The notes: a model not told the origin generated them from the letters alone. Counted from the first letter of the stretch, positions 53,411-63,169 are shown. The stretch is DNA of 64,000 bases from Pedobacter sp. PLR (GCF_026239675.1 NZ_JAPIVQ010000003.1:496001-560000), one strand, 5' to 3'. Made by a program: numbers and translations.

Positions 53411-56104
53411 ATGTCGGTAAGGGGAAATCAATTCAGGTCCAATTCGTTTAAAAACGAATCTGGCGATAAGCAAAGCTCGAAGTCATCAGCGTCCAGACCA
53501 TCCACAGAAAGATTTAACATCATGCCCCGCCTGGATTTCCAGAATGGCAGGTTGTTTAAGATCATAGGATTAGTGTTTGTCGTATTGTCTTTATATTTTC
53601 TAATTGCTTTTACTTCTTATCTTTTCACCTGGCAGGAAGATCATAGTTATGTGATCGATGCAAATGGGGGATGGGGTAATCTTTTTAAAACTTTCGAAGA
53701 GCTACAACAGGTAAATATTAATCCGGTAGTGTCTAACTGGCTCGGAAAGATCGGAGCTTTACTGGCACACCAGTTTATTTATGAATGGTTCGGCTTAGCC
53801 TCTTTCTTATTCATTTTTGTATTCTTTGTAATCGGATACCGCCTGCTGTTTAAGGTGAAAATATTCTCTATTGAAAAAACACTGGCTTATAGCCTCTTCT
53901 TTTTATTGTTCATCTCACTTACCCTTGGTTTTGCGCATTCCTTTATCAGTGATGCGCCTCATTTTCTGGAAGGAGAGTTTGGCTACTGGACCAATAAACT
54001 ACTGGCCGCCCAGATAGGAAAGGCTGGAGTTGCCGGATTAATCGGATTTTTAGGCTTGTCTATCCTGATTATTGCTTATAATATCGACTTTAAACTGCCA
54101 CAACGTAAAAGACCGGAAGCTATTATTCCTGATATTCCTGAACAGGAAGATGAAGATGAAACCGAAGGAACCGGAAATGCGCTGCGCTCAGAGCCAGTAG
54201 AATTCACCTTAAATGACCGTTTGGCTAGAGATAAAAAAAGAGAACAGCATGTGACCATCATGCCTTCAACAAGATTTGAAGAGATGGAAGAACCAGAGTT
54301 GGAAAGAGATGTTATTTCGGAATATAACAGAGCAACAGCTCATCAACAGACTACTCCGCTGGCTAATGTGCCAATAGCAACACCGCCTGTAATTCCAGTG
54401 CCACCGGTAGTACCTCCAATGGTGCCTATGCCGCCAGTAGCCGCGACAGAACCGGCGCCACTGGTTTCAGCAGCAGCTGCAGCGATGCCGATGGAAATTA
54501 CGCCTGTTCCGGAGGCGGAACCTGAGTTGGAATTGGTGATTGAAAAGTCCGAAGAAGATAAAAAATCTGATGAGCTGGTAGAACAGTTTGGTAATTATGA
54601 CCCTACTTTAGATCTGGCCAGTTACAAATATCCAGGTCTTGATTTATTAGAAAATTACGGTTCCAATAAGATTTCTGTGAATACGGATGAATTGGAAGCA
54701 AATAAGAATAAAATTGTAAATACCCTGCTTCATTACAATATCGAAATTGATAAAATTAAAGCAACGATTGGTCCAACGGTAACCTTGTATGAGATCATAC
54801 CGGCACCTGGAGTAAGGATTTCCAAGATTAAAAATCTGGAAGATGACATTGCCTTAAGTTTAGCGGCATTGGGGATCAGGATTATTGCACCGATGCCGGG
54901 TAAAGGTACAATTGGTATTGAGGTACCTAATTTACACCCGGAAATGGTGTCTATGAGAAGTATCCTGAGCACCGAAAAATTCCAGACTACTACGATGGAA
55001 TTACCGATTGCAATGGGTAAAACCATCTCCAATGAGGTTTATATTGGTGATTTGGCAAAAATGCCTCACTTATTAGTGGCCGGTGCTACGGGTCAGGGTA
55101 AATCGGTAGGGATCAACTCTATCCTGGTTTCCCTGCTTTACAAGAAACACCCTTCACAACTTAAATTCGTATTGGTCGATCCTAAAAAGGTAGAGTTGAC
55201 CTTGTTCAATAAAATTGAGCGTCACTTCCTGGCTAAACTTCCGGGAGAAGCTGATGCGATTATTACGGATACGAAAAAGGTAATCAATACCCTGAACTCA
55301 CTTTGTATTGAAATGGATCAGCGTTATGATTTATTGAAGGATGCACAGGTAAGAAACCTGAAAGAGTACAATGAGAAGTTTATCAAAAGAAAACTAAACC
55401 CGAACAACTCACACCGTTTCCTTCCCTATATCGTATTGATTGTGGATGAGTTTGCAGATTTAATGATGACTGCCGGTAAAGAGGTGGAAGCACCGATTGC
55501 CCGTTTGGCGCAGTTGGCACGTGCGATAGGTATTCACCTGGTGTTGGCTACGCAACGTCCTTCGGTAAACATTATCACAGGTACAATTAAAGCGAATTTC
55601 CCTGCGCGACTGGCCTTCAGGGTATTGTCGAAAATTGACTCGAGAACGATCCTTGATAGTGGTGGTGCCGATCAGCTGATTGGTAGAGGAGACATGTTAT
55701 TGTCGACAGGAAATGACCTGATCCGATTGCAGTGTGCTTTTGTGGATACACCTGAAGTAGATCGTATTTCTGAATTTATCGGCAATCAAAGAGGGTATGC
55801 AGAGGCTTATCAGCTTCCTGAATATGTTGATGAAGCAGCAGAATCAGCTAAATCGGACTTCGATCCTAAAGATCGTGACTCGATGTTTGAGGAAGCCGCA
55901 CGTTTAATTGTAATGCATCAGCAAGGCTCTACTTCTTTGATTCAAAGGAAGTTGAAGCTGGGGTATAACAGGGCCGGAAGGATCATCGATCAGCTGGAAG
56001 CCACAGGTGTAGTCGGACCTTTTGAAGGTAGTAAAGCCAGAGAGGTGCTGATTCCTGACGATTACGCTTTGGAACAGTTCTTGACTGACCTGAAGAATAA
56101 CTAA
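53411..56104 (+). CDS. ftsK: DNA translocase FtsK/SpoIIIE
   Basis: 897 residues. Four N-terminal membrane segments within about 50-225, a disordered linker rich in Glu, Pro and Val (230-395, with repeated PPVxPxP), the RecA-like motor with Walker A GATGQGKS (558-565) and VDEFADLMM, and a C-terminal winged-helix gamma domain (about 830-890) that would read KOPS-like sites. It moves chromosome ends apart at the division septum. Confidence 0.95.
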   Translation: MSVRGNQFRSNSFKNESGDKQSSKSSASRPSTERFNIMPRLDFQNGRLFKIIGLVFVVLSLYFLIAFTSYLFTWQEDHSYVIDANGGWGNLFKTFEELQQVNINPVVSNWLGKIGALLAHQFIYEWFGLASFLFIFVFFVIGYRLLFKVKIFSIEKTLAYSLFFLLFISLTLGFAHSFISDAPHFLEGEFGYWTNKLLAAQIGKAGVAGLIGFLGLSILIIAYNIDFKLPQRKRPEAIIPDIPEQEDEDETEGTGNALRSEPVEFTLNDRLARDKKREQHVTIMPSTRFEEMEEPELERDVISEYNRATAHQQTTPLANVPIATPPVIPVPPVVPPMVPMPPVAATEPAPLVSAAAAAMPMEITPVPEAEPELELVIEKSEEDKKSDELVEQFGNYDPTLDLASYKYPGLDLLENYGSNKISVNTDELEANKNKIVNTLLHYNIEIDKIKATIGPTVTLYEIIPAPGVRISKIKNLEDDIALSLAALGIRIIAPMPGKGTIGIEVPNLHPEMVSMRSILSTEKFQTTTMELPIAMGKTISNEVYIGDLAKMPHLLVAGATGQGKSVGINSILVSLLYKKHPSQLKFVLVDPKKVELTLFNKIERHFLAKLPGEADAIITDTKKVINTLNSLCIEMDQRYDLLKDAQVRNLKEYNEKFIKRKLNPNNSHRFLPYIVLIVDEFADLMMTAGKEVEAPIARLAQLARAIGIHLVLATQRPSVNIITGTIKANFPARLAFRVLSKIDSRTILDSGGADQLIGRGDMLLSTGNDLIRLQCAFVDTPEVDRISEFIGNQRGYAEAYQLPEYVDEAAESAKSDFDPKDRDSMFEEAARLIVMHQQGSTSLIQRKLKLGYNRAGRIIDQLEATGVVGPFEGSKAREVLIPDDYALEQFLTDLKNN

Positions 56105-56121
56105 CCCGAAAAGAGAAATAG

Positions 56122-56772
56122 ATGAAAAAGATAATATGGTCGTTACTGGTATTGACAGGTTTTGGATTTTCCGGTTATGCACAGCAGGATGCAAAGGCGA
56201 AAGCAATATTGGCAGAGGTAAGTAAGAAATATCGTTCTTTTGATGTGGTAAAGGCTGACTTCACCTTTTCTTTAGACAACGCGCAGGCGAAGCTTAAAGA
56301 GACACAGAAAGGAACTTTAATTGTTAAAGCGAAAACAAATAAGTACCGCGTAACAATGACGAATCAGGAATTGATCAGTGATGGTAAAACGCAATGGACA
56401 TATTTAAAAGAAGATAAAGAAGTACAGGTAACAGACGCCGATCATAGCGGTGATGCTTTAAATCCAGCTCAGCTATTCACCATTTACGAAAAAGGCTTTA
56501 AATATGGCTATACCGGCGAAAGTAAAGTAGGCGGCAAAGTATATCAAATGATCGATCTGGCTCCTGTAGACGTAAGTAAATCGTACTTTAAGATCCGTTT
56601 AGGAATTGATAAGGCAGCGAAACAGATTGGTACAGTAGTCATATTTGATAAAGGTGGTAATAAATACAGCTATACGGTAAGTAAGATGGTGACAAACCTG
56701 AAAGTTCCGGAAAGTACTTTTTCTTTTGATCCGAAGAAGTATCCGGGAGTAGAAGTTGTAGACTTAAGGTAA
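56122..56772 (+). CDS. LolA-like outer-membrane lipoprotein carrier
   Basis: 216 residues with a signal peptide (cleavage after GYAQ, near residue 21). The LolA fold is seen in YRSFDVVKADFTFSL, KGTLIVKAKTNKYRV and DGKTQWTYLKEDKEV. It would ferry lipoproteins across the periplasm. It starts 17 bases after ftsK, a common pairing in Bacteroidota. Confidence 0.88.
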   Translation: MKKIIWSLLVLTGFGFSGYAQQDAKAKAILAEVSKKYRSFDVVKADFTFSLDNAQAKLKETQKGTLIVKAKTNKYRVTMTNQELISDGKTQWTYLKEDKEVQVTDADHSGDALNPAQLFTIYEKGFKYGYTGESKVGGKVYQMIDLAPVDVSKSYFKIRLGIDKAAKQIGTVVIFDKGGNKYSYTVSKMVTNLKVPESTFSFDPKKYPGVEVVDLR

Positions 56773-56810
56773 TTTGTTATTTTTGAAGATATGGCCTCAA
56801 CTCATCAATT

Positions 56811-57575
56811 TTGAAAGTTACATTTTTAGGAACAGGTACTTCCCAGGGTATTCCGGTAATCACTTGCAATTGTTCGGTTTGTCAGTCTACAGACCATAAA
56901 AACAAGCGCCTGAGGGTTTCTGTATTGGTTGAAATGGGAGATAAGACGATCGTCATTGATAGCGGTCCTGATTTCAGGTACCAGATGTTGCGCGCAAAGG
57001 TGAAAGACCTGGATGCTATTCTCTATACACATGAGCATAAAGATCATGTGGCCGGTTTAGATGACATCAGGCCTTTTAATTATCTTTTGAAAAAGAACAT
57101 TGACATCTTTGCAACTACGCGTGTTCAGGAAGCTTTAAAAAGAGAGTTTTCTTACATCTTCGCAGAAACACATTACCCGGGATTGCCCCAGATAGATGTA
57201 CATACCATTGTTGACCAGCCTTTTGAAATTGGCAATACCACCGTGATTCCATTAAATATCATGCATTATAAACTGCCGATTCTGGGCTTTAGAATTCATG
57301 ATTTCACGTATATTACCGATGCTAAGACAATTTCTGAAGAAACCATTGAAAAAGTAAAGGGAACAAAGGTTTTGGTGATCAATGCTTTACAGCATGAAGA
57401 ACATATTTCCCATTTTACACTACAGGAAGCCATTGAATTTGCTCAAAAGATAGGCGCAGAAATGACTTATCTGACTCATATCAGTCATAATTTAGGCTTA
57501 CATGAGGAGGTAGAAGAAGAATTACCAAAAAATATTAAATTAGCCTATGATGGCTTAAGCATATTCTGCGAATAA
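56811..57575 (+). CDS. MBL-fold metallo-hydrolase (PhnP-like), TTG start
   Basis: 254 residues. The metal site is THEHKDHVAGLDD with H74, H76, D78 and H79; LGTGTSQGIP at 6-14 and the C20/C21/C24 cluster (ITCNCSVC) match PhnP-type phosphodiesterases. The start is TTG at 56811: the family N-terminus MKVTFLGTGTS begins exactly there, and the nearby ATG at 56791 is out of frame and ends in TGA. A TATTTTTG box lies shortly upstream. Confidence 0.88.
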   Translation: MKVTFLGTGTSQGIPVITCNCSVCQSTDHKNKRLRVSVLVEMGDKTIVIDSGPDFRYQMLRAKVKDLDAILYTHEHKDHVAGLDDIRPFNYLLKKNIDIFATTRVQEALKREFSYIFAETHYPGLPQIDVHTIVDQPFEIGNTTVIPLNIMHYKLPILGFRIHDFTYITDAKTISEETIEKVKGTKVLVINALQHEEHISHFTLQEAIEFAQKIGAEMTYLTHISHNLGLHEEVEEELPKNIKLAYDGLSIFCE

Positions 57576-57578
57576 ATA

Positions 57579-57586
57579 TATATTTG
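57579..57586 (+). promoter_or_regulatory. Promoter -7 box TATATTTG of tRNA-Leu(GAG)
   Basis: Exact TAnnTTTG match ending ten bases before the tRNA. Confidence 0.6.
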
Positions 57587-57596
57587 TAGGAGAAAT

Positions 57597-57680
57597 ACCC
57601 AGGTGGCGAAATTGGCAGACGCACCACCTTGAGGGGGTGGCGCTTGAAAAGGCGTGGCAGTTCGAATCTGCTTCTGGGTA
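57597..57680 (+). tRNA. tRNA-Leu (anticodon GAG)
   Basis: 84 nt. Acceptor ACCCAGG with TCTGGGT, A discriminator, anticodon arm CCACC-TTGAGGG-GGTGG giving GAG, class II variable arm, T-arm GGCAGTTCGAATCTGCT. CCA is not encoded. Confidence 0.95.
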
Positions 57681-57681
57681 C

Positions 57682-57724
57682 AAACCGGATTGAATTCTTC
57701 TTTAGAATTTAATCCGGTTTTTTT
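57682..57724 (+). terminator. Terminator after tRNA-Leu(GAG)
   Basis: AAACCGGATT (57682-57691) pairs with AATCCGGTTT (57711-57720), extended by GAATTC/GAATTT, followed by a T-run. Confidence 0.9.
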
Positions 57725-57769
57725 ATGAGGTAATTTTCCGCTGCTCTTCCTGAGCAGCAAATTCCTATT

Positions 57770-58297
57770 TTAGTATGAATTTTTACGGTATTGCTCGATG
57801 ACCTGGTCAAAACAAATTTTAAACCATTCGGTATAGACTGTAGGGTCATGAACTAAACTCAGTTCCAGCGCCTCCATGGTTATGTATTTGAAGTCTGCCA
57901 CTTCTTGTGGATTAGGAACAGGTAAAATATCAGTTCGACCAAAATAAACATGGTCATACTCATTTTCAATCAGTCCGTTTTCAAGTTCAGCACGATAAGA
58001 GAAGCTGAAAACCGGACTTAATTCACAGGCCATTCCCATTTCTTCTTTTAGTCTTCTGTTTGCTGCATCTGCGGTAAGTTCACCGGGTCTGGGGTGACTA
58101 CAGCAGGTATTCGTCCATTTTCCCGCAGAATGGTATTTATCGAACGCACGTTGTTGTAGTAAAAGTTCACCGGCACTGTTAAAAACAAAGACGGAGAATG
58201 CCCTGTGAAATTTGCCTTCAAGATGTGCCTCAAGTTTTGGCATAGTTCCTATTGGGTTATCATTTTCATCAACCAGTATCACTTCTTCTTCTGTCAT
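57770..58297 (-). CDS. idi: Isopentenyl-diphosphate delta-isomerase (type I)
   Basis: 175 residues from the ATG at 58297 (MTEEEVILVDENDNPIG, the usual family start). Alternative in-frame starts are ATG 58306 and TTG 58330. A Nudix-fold enzyme that interconverts IPP and DMAPP. Catalytic Cys and metal-binding His lie in TNTCCSHPRPGE, and the Glu box in RRLKEEMG. Single gene. Confidence 0.93.
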   Translation of the reverse strand: MTEEEVILVDENDNPIGTMPKLEAHLEGKFHRAFSVFVFNSAGELLLQQRAFDKYHSAGKWTNTCCSHPRPGELTADAANRRLKEEMGMACELSPVFSFSYRAELENGLIENEYDHVYFGRTDILPVPNPQEVADFKYITMEALELSLVHDPTVYTEWFKICFDQVIEQYRKNSY

Positions 58298-58404
58298 CAG
58301 ATTCATCCTTTCTTTTCCTGCAAATTGCAATTTTATGTACCTAAAAATGGGTAGGCGTAAAGTTCATCATTTTTCTCAATGAAAGCAGTAGAAGAATCGG
58401 TTTT

Positions 58405-58899
58405 CTAAAACGTTTTGTCGTGTTCCCCCTGGGACTTGTCTTTAATGAAGTCGAAATCTATCGTTTTACCCCCTCCTGAAATGACTGCCTTCATGTTTTT
58501 TCCGGTTCTTTTGTAACGGATCTTTTTTGGGAAATCATGTTCCGGATTCTCACAGGTAAAGCCATCTGCTGCTAATGAAGTGAGCTTAAAATAGGTAGGT
58601 TGTTCATCACCTTCCATCATAACTATATAATAGATGTCCTTTCCTTTGACACTGAATTCCAGGTTTTCTATAAATGTGGGCGTTGTCCCTTTCAGCGTAA
58701 CCCCTTTTCCTATTAATTTTAAAGGACCTGATTTTGCCCAGATTTCATGGCCGCTTTCTCCGGCTTTAGGATTGGTACGTTTCCATTTGCCGGTTAGCCA
58801 TTCCAGTTTTTTGAATTTCTGCGGAATGTTTACCTGTGCACAGGCCGTGTTGATGATCAGAAATGCCGGAATGAACAGGAGTAATTTCAAGGTTTTCAT
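58405..58899 (-). CDS. Small secreted protein, DUF6265-like
   Basis: 164 residues from ATG 58899, which opens a clear signal peptide (MKTLKLLLFIPAFLI, cleavage after ACA near 22). A start 20 codons upstream is in frame but would bury the signal peptide. The mature part resembles lipocalin-like DUF6265 proteins (LEWLTGKWKR at its start, ENPEHDFPKKIRY near the end). The function is unknown. Confidence 0.75.
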   Translation of the reverse strand: MKTLKLLLFIPAFLIINTACAQVNIPQKFKKLEWLTGKWKRTNPKAGESGHEIWAKSGPLKLIGKGVTLKGTTPTFIENLEFSVKGKDIYYIVMMEGDEQPTYFKLTSLAADGFTCENPEHDFPKKIRYKRTGKNMKAVISGGGKTIDFDFIKDKSQGEHDKTF

Positions 58900-59021
58900 A
58901 TGGTCTTTTATTTTAAAATCGGGTTGATGATTTAGATGATGTGTTGTAGTATCTGACATGCTGTGAGATTGAAAATAGTATGGTATAATTGAATTAGGGT
59001 AGCTTTCAATTGAATTAACTG

Positions 59022-59131
59022 CAATTGAAAGTTATAGGTTGTGGACTTGAAAGCAGCATGGGTTGAAATTGAAAACTATATGTTGTGAAATTAAGAACTA
59101 TATAGACTGAAATTGAAACCTATATTGCAAT
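59022..59131. repeat. Five degenerate 22-bp tandem repeats
   Basis: Units begin at 59022, 59044, 59066, 59088 and 59110, each exactly 22 bp with consensus near AAATTGAAAACTATATGTTG plus TG. A related unit lies at 58966-58987 out of phase. The period is two helical turns. There are no spacers, so it is not CRISPR, and 22 is not a codon multiple, so it is not coding. Function unknown. Confidence 0.7.
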
Positions 59132-59332
59132 AAAACCAATTAATCTGCTTAAAAAGGAGGATAAAAAGCTCGAAACAGCAATTAAAATAGCAATGAGGAA
59201 CAGCATCGTAAACCTTCGGAAAAAGCGCGTTAATAATTAAAAATACCATTTTAATTTAAAAAACATCAAATCAGCGGTCCTTTATTTGCTTGACTTACTG
59301 ATCTTTCTTCTCTTATAGCGGATAAATATTAA
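59132..59332. other. Gene-free stretch before the histidine kinase gene
   Basis: AT-rich DNA without a convincing frame. Together with the 22-bp repeats it makes a gap of about 480 bases between divergent genes. Confidence 0.5.
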
Positions 59333-59340
59333 TAAATTTG
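59333..59340 (+). promoter_or_regulatory. Promoter -7 box TAAATTTG of the histidine kinase gene
   Basis: Exact TAnnTTTG match. It overlaps an in-frame TTG at 59338, which argues that translation starts further downstream, at ATG 59380. Confidence 0.5.
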
Positions 59341-59379
59341 CAGTCCACAAAGATTTTGGTGGAAATATTAAATAATACT

Positions 59380-61116
59380 ATGTTCGTTAATAAATCAGGT
59401 GAAACCTCTAATAATCTTCGTAAACTTTTCGTTTTATTTCTGGTATTCACTTTTCTAATTGCCGCAGGATCTTTATTGCTGAGGCATTCTATCTTCCAAA
59501 AGCTAGATACACTCGCGGCAAAATTGCGTGAGCATTCTCAGAATCAGGAAATCAGTAATATTTTGCTGGACTTAAGCGGTGCTGAAAGTGATTTTCAGCA
59601 GGCCATTCTGTATGGGGAGAATCAGAAGCTGGAAGATTATAAAACTAAACTGACCCGGACTTTCAACCAGATTGAACTGATTTTGAAAAAGCATGATCTG
59701 GACAGTTCAGGTGGATTCTCTGCCAGTAAAGAGCAATTAGGGAAAGCATTTGGCGACAAACTGCAGATTTCTAATGAAATTTTTAGCCTTAAGCATAATT
59801 TTGATTCCTTGTTGCGGATTACGAACATCCAAAGTATGGTTGGGAATCCATCCAAAGAATTTACTGAGAAACATAAATACAATACTACCGTTAAAAGAAG
59901 TTCCGGAAAAGCAGATACTACTGTGCGGATCATCAAACCTGAACCAAAGAAAAAAGGACTTTTTAAGCGGCTTCAGGACGCGATAGAAAATAAACAGGAA
60001 AGTGAACAGTCCCTTAAAGTGATTACTGTAAATCGCGAAAAGCAGATCCGGGATTCTATAAACAGATCTGTACTCAGAAAACAGAACAATACTCAGGGAG
60101 ATATTCTCAGGAAACTGAATGAAGAAAATGGACGTTTGGCGAAATCCAATCAGCAATTGATTTCAGCAAATTTAAGCCTGGTGATTCAATTACATCAGCT
60201 GGTCCAGGAATTGAAAGATACTTATTTGAATGACTGGGAAAAAGCCAGGGCAGAAATGCTGAATCAATACCAATCGGCAACTAATGATATGAATAGCTTT
60301 ACCGGAGTAGCGGTATTGATGATTCTGATTTTTATTGTTTTGCTGATCATTTATATCCGTAAAGCAGGGATATCAGAAGACAATTACATTCGTGAAAACG
60401 AACGTGCTGTCGCACTGGCAGAACAGAAATCGGAAATGCTGGCGATCATGAGTCATGAGATTAGAAATCCGCTGACTACCATCACCGGTTTAATTTACCT
60501 GTTGAACAGGAGTCCGCTGAATGAGGATCAAAAAAAGAAACTTAACTCTATCAATTTATCATCAAGTATGCTGATGGATACCATCAATGATATTCTTGAT
60601 GTCAGCAAAATTGATCACCAAAAAGAAACAGCTTTGAAAATAGTTTCTTTTCAACCTTGTACAGAGATTAAGGAGACTATTGCAGCCATGACTTTCATTG
60701 CCGAAAGGAAGCAGATTTCTTTATCAGCCGACTTTAACGGGGACGAAGAGGCAATGGTTAATGGGGATCCTTTTAGATTAAAACAGATCATGCTCAATCT
60801 CCTGAACAACGCAGTAAAGTACACTGATCAGGGTGGGGTGAATGTAAAAGTGGATTTAAAGACTGTTGGGGAGCAGACTGTGCTGTTGAATGTCAGTATC
60901 ATTGACACGGGTATCGGTATTCCAAAAGACCAGCAGGGAAAACTTTTTACCAGATATTATCAGGCCAACCGATCGGCAGGGAAACCGGGAACAGGCCTGG
61001 GTCTTTACATCTGTAAACAGCTGATAGAACTTCAAAACGGACACATCAGCGTAGAAAGTGATGCAGGAAAAGGATGTCATTTTAAGTTCGATATTCCTTA
61101 TCAAAAACCGGAATAG
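59380..61116 (+). CDS. Sensor histidine kinase with large coiled-coil sensor region
   Basis: 578 residues from ATG 59380. Membrane segments at about 15-35 and 308-327 enclose a periplasmic, mostly helical region of about 270 residues with a basic stretch near 185-200. HisKA has the phospho-acceptor H359 in IMSHEIRNPLTT. The HATPase shows NLLNNAVKYT, DTGIGIP and GTGLGLYICKQL. No receiver or DNA-binding partner is next to it, so it is an orphan kinase. Confidence 0.92.
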   Translation: MFVNKSGETSNNLRKLFVLFLVFTFLIAAGSLLLRHSIFQKLDTLAAKLREHSQNQEISNILLDLSGAESDFQQAILYGENQKLEDYKTKLTRTFNQIELILKKHDLDSSGGFSASKEQLGKAFGDKLQISNEIFSLKHNFDSLLRITNIQSMVGNPSKEFTEKHKYNTTVKRSSGKADTTVRIIKPEPKKKGLFKRLQDAIENKQESEQSLKVITVNREKQIRDSINRSVLRKQNNTQGDILRKLNEENGRLAKSNQQLISANLSLVIQLHQLVQELKDTYLNDWEKARAEMLNQYQSATNDMNSFTGVAVLMILIFIVLLIIYIRKAGISEDNYIRENERAVALAEQKSEMLAIMSHEIRNPLTTITGLIYLLNRSPLNEDQKKKLNSINLSSSMLMDTINDILDVSKIDHQKETALKIVSFQPCTEIKETIAAMTFIAERKQISLSADFNGDEEAMVNGDPFRLKQIMLNLLNNAVKYTDQGGVNVKVDLKTVGEQTVLLNVSIIDTGIGIPKDQQGKLFTRYYQANRSAGKPGTGLGLYICKQLIELQNGHISVESDAGKGCHFKFDIPYQKPE

Positions 61117-61196
61117 CAAACAATGTGCTAATTTTACTGTTCCTTACTTATTCTAGGGGCTATTTAGTAACTTTAGATACATTTAAAATCTGAAAT

Positions 61197-61628
61197 ATGA
61201 GATACATTTCGTTGTTACTTCTATTCACTGCAATTTCTTTCTCCGGGTTTTCTCAAACAAGCGATGCTATTTTGGGCCAATGGATTAATTCTTCCGGTGA
61301 AGCACACATTGATATTTTTAAAAAAGGAGACCGCTTCTTTGGAAAAATCGTCTGGTTAAAAGAACCGAAAGACGAAAAGGGTAATCCTAAACTAGACGTA
61401 AAGAATCCTGCAGCTAATTTAAAATCAAGACCAGTTTTAGGCCTTGAAATGCTAAAGGACTTTGTTTATGACAATGGAAAATGGGTAGATGGTACGATTT
61501 ATGATCCAAAAGTAGGCAAGACTTACAGCTGTAACATGAGCCTTAAGAGTAATGGACAGTTGAATGTGAGGGGATATATTGGTTTCTCTCTGATTGGCAG
61601 GACGGATGTTTGGAAAAGATTTAAATAG
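61197..61628 (+). CDS. DUF2147 domain-containing secreted protein
   Basis: 143 residues with a signal peptide (MRYISLLLLFTAISFSGFSQ). The DUF2147 core is clear: ILGQWINSSGEAHIDIF, GKIVWLKEP, GLEMLKDFVYDNGKW, GTIYDPKVGKTYSC and FSLIGRTDVWKR. Function unknown. The stop is directly followed by the next ATG. Confidence 0.9.
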   Translation: MRYISLLLLFTAISFSGFSQTSDAILGQWINSSGEAHIDIFKKGDRFFGKIVWLKEPKDEKGNPKLDVKNPAANLKSRPVLGLEMLKDFVYDNGKWVDGTIYDPKVGKTYSCNMSLKSNGQLNVRGYIGFSLIGRTDVWKRFK

Positions 61629-62651
61629 ATGAGAGGACTTATTTTTTGTTTATTATTTTTTCCTTTATACTCATTTTCACAAACCTACGACCTGATTCCG
61701 GTCACTACCGGAGAAAATACCAGTCTGCGGGGAATGAGTATCGTTTCTGATCAGGTGGCCTGGGTAAGCGGCAGTAATGGCCATATTGGTAAAACTACCG
61801 ACGCCGGGAAAACCTGGGAATGGATCAAACCCGAAGGTCATGAAAAACTAGATTTTAGAGACATTGAAGCCTTTGATGCAGATAAAGCAATCGTAGTTAA
61901 TGCAGGTTCGCCTGCTTATATCCTACAAACTATTGATGGCGGAAAAACCTGGACTGAGCGTTATAAAAATCTGGATTCTGCTATTTTTTTAGATGGAATG
62001 GGTTTCTGGAATGAACAACGTGGAATTGTTTTTGGCGACCCGATTAATAGTAAAATGCAATTGTTAAGAACGATCGATGGTGGCGTTTCCTGGAATGACA
62101 TTTCGGAAAACCTGCAGGCTAAAATGGGTGTTGGCGAAGCCGCTTTTGCTGCCAGCGGTACCACCATTAAAACCCTGGATAACGGAAAAGTATGGATTGC
62201 TACCGGAGGAAAGGTTTCGAATATTTATTATTCCAGCAATTTTGGATCTACCTGGCAGGTGTTTGAATGCCCGATTCTTCAGGGAGAAAGTAGTACAGGC
62301 CCCTTTTCTATGGATTTTTATGATGACAATCATGGGATAGTAGTGGGTGGTAATTACCTGAAAGATAAAGAAAATGAAAACAATGTTTTGTTGACCAGTA
62401 ATGGCGGTAAAACCTGGCAGAAACCTGAGAAGCCAGTAGATGGCTACCGCTCAGGAGTGGTTTATATCACTGAAAAAATGCTGGTAGCTACAGGCAGTTC
62501 AGGAACTGATGTTTCTTCTGATGGTGGTAAAAACTGGTATAATATTTCAGTGGTCAGCATGAACGTGATTCAAAAATCAAAAACCGGTGGTTTAATCCTG
62601 CTTGCAGGCAATAAAGGGCAGATTTATCGGTTAACTATAACTACAAAGTAA
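61629..62651 (+). CDS. Ycf48/BNR-repeat beta-propeller, secreted
   Basis: 340 residues with a signal peptide (MRGLIFCLLFFPLYSFSQ). At least five repeats with the Ycf48/BNR pattern, such as TDAGKTWEWI, IDGGKTWTERY, IDGGVSWND, SNGGKTWQ and SDGGKNWYN. These propellers bind proteins or glycans; no catalytic residues are identifiable. Co-directional with DUF2147 upstream and the VOC gene downstream, with 0 and 4 bases between them. Confidence 0.88.
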   Translation: MRGLIFCLLFFPLYSFSQTYDLIPVTTGENTSLRGMSIVSDQVAWVSGSNGHIGKTTDAGKTWEWIKPEGHEKLDFRDIEAFDADKAIVVNAGSPAYILQTIDGGKTWTERYKNLDSAIFLDGMGFWNEQRGIVFGDPINSKMQLLRTIDGGVSWNDISENLQAKMGVGEAAFAASGTTIKTLDNGKVWIATGGKVSNIYYSSNFGSTWQVFECPILQGESSTGPFSMDFYDDNHGIVVGGNYLKDKENENNVLLTSNGGKTWQKPEKPVDGYRSGVVYITEKMLVATGSSGTDVSSDGGKNWYNISVVSMNVIQKSKTGGLILLAGNKGQIYRLTITTK

Positions 62652-62655
62652 ATCC

Positions 62656-63039
62656 ATGTTAAGTAAAGTACACCATATTGCAATTATTTGCAGCGATTAT
62701 AATGTTTCTAAGATTTTTTATACGGATGTATTGGGTTTAACCATCATCCGGGAAGTATATCGGGCAGAAAGAGATTCTTATAAACTTGATCTTGCCTTGA
62801 ACGGGGAGTACGTGATTGAGCTTTTCTCTTTTCCTGATCCGCCAGTGCGACCTTCCAGACCAGAGTCAGTAGGTTTAAGACACCTTGCTTTTCAGGTCGA
62901 CGATCTGGAAAAAGTGATTCAGGTGCTGAAAGAAAAAGGAGTAGCGCCAGAACCCATCAGAGTAGATGAGTTTACCGGTAAACGATTTACCTTTATTGCA
63001 GATCCTGATTTGTTGCCCATAGAGTTCTATGAAAAATAA
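62656..63039 (+). CDS. VOC-family protein (glyoxalase/bleomycin-resistance fold, YaeR-like)
   Basis: 127 residues. The pattern VHHIAIICSDYNVSKIFYTD, then VIELFSF, GLRHLAFQVDD and LPIEFYEK gives the paired His/Glu metal ligands of the VOC fold. It resembles YaeR/GloA2-type proteins; the substrate is unknown. Terminator downstream. Confidence 0.9.
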   Translation: MLSKVHHIAIICSDYNVSKIFYTDVLGLTIIREVYRAERDSYKLDLALNGEYVIELFSFPDPPVRPSRPESVGLRHLAFQVDDLEKVIQVLKEKGVAPEPIRVDEFTGKRFTFIADPDLLPIEFYEK

Positions 63040-63108
63040 TATTTTTTACGCGGAATACAATAATCAGATGATTTAGGCGTCTTATATATGAGAGCGTTAA
63101 TTTAGATG

Positions 63109-63146
63109 ACGGGGATGTGGCTGGAAGCTATATCCCCGTTTCTTTT
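63109..63146 (+). terminator. Terminator after the VOC gene
   Basis: ACGGGGAT (63109-63116) pairs with ATCCCCGT (63132-63139), then a T-rich tail. Confidence 0.9.
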
Positions 63147-63169
63147 TGCCCCGGATTTTTCAATAGCAA

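Noticed and set aside
58966..59131. CRISPR array
   Set aside because: Units are contiguous without spacers, are AT-rich and imperfect, and no cas genes are near.
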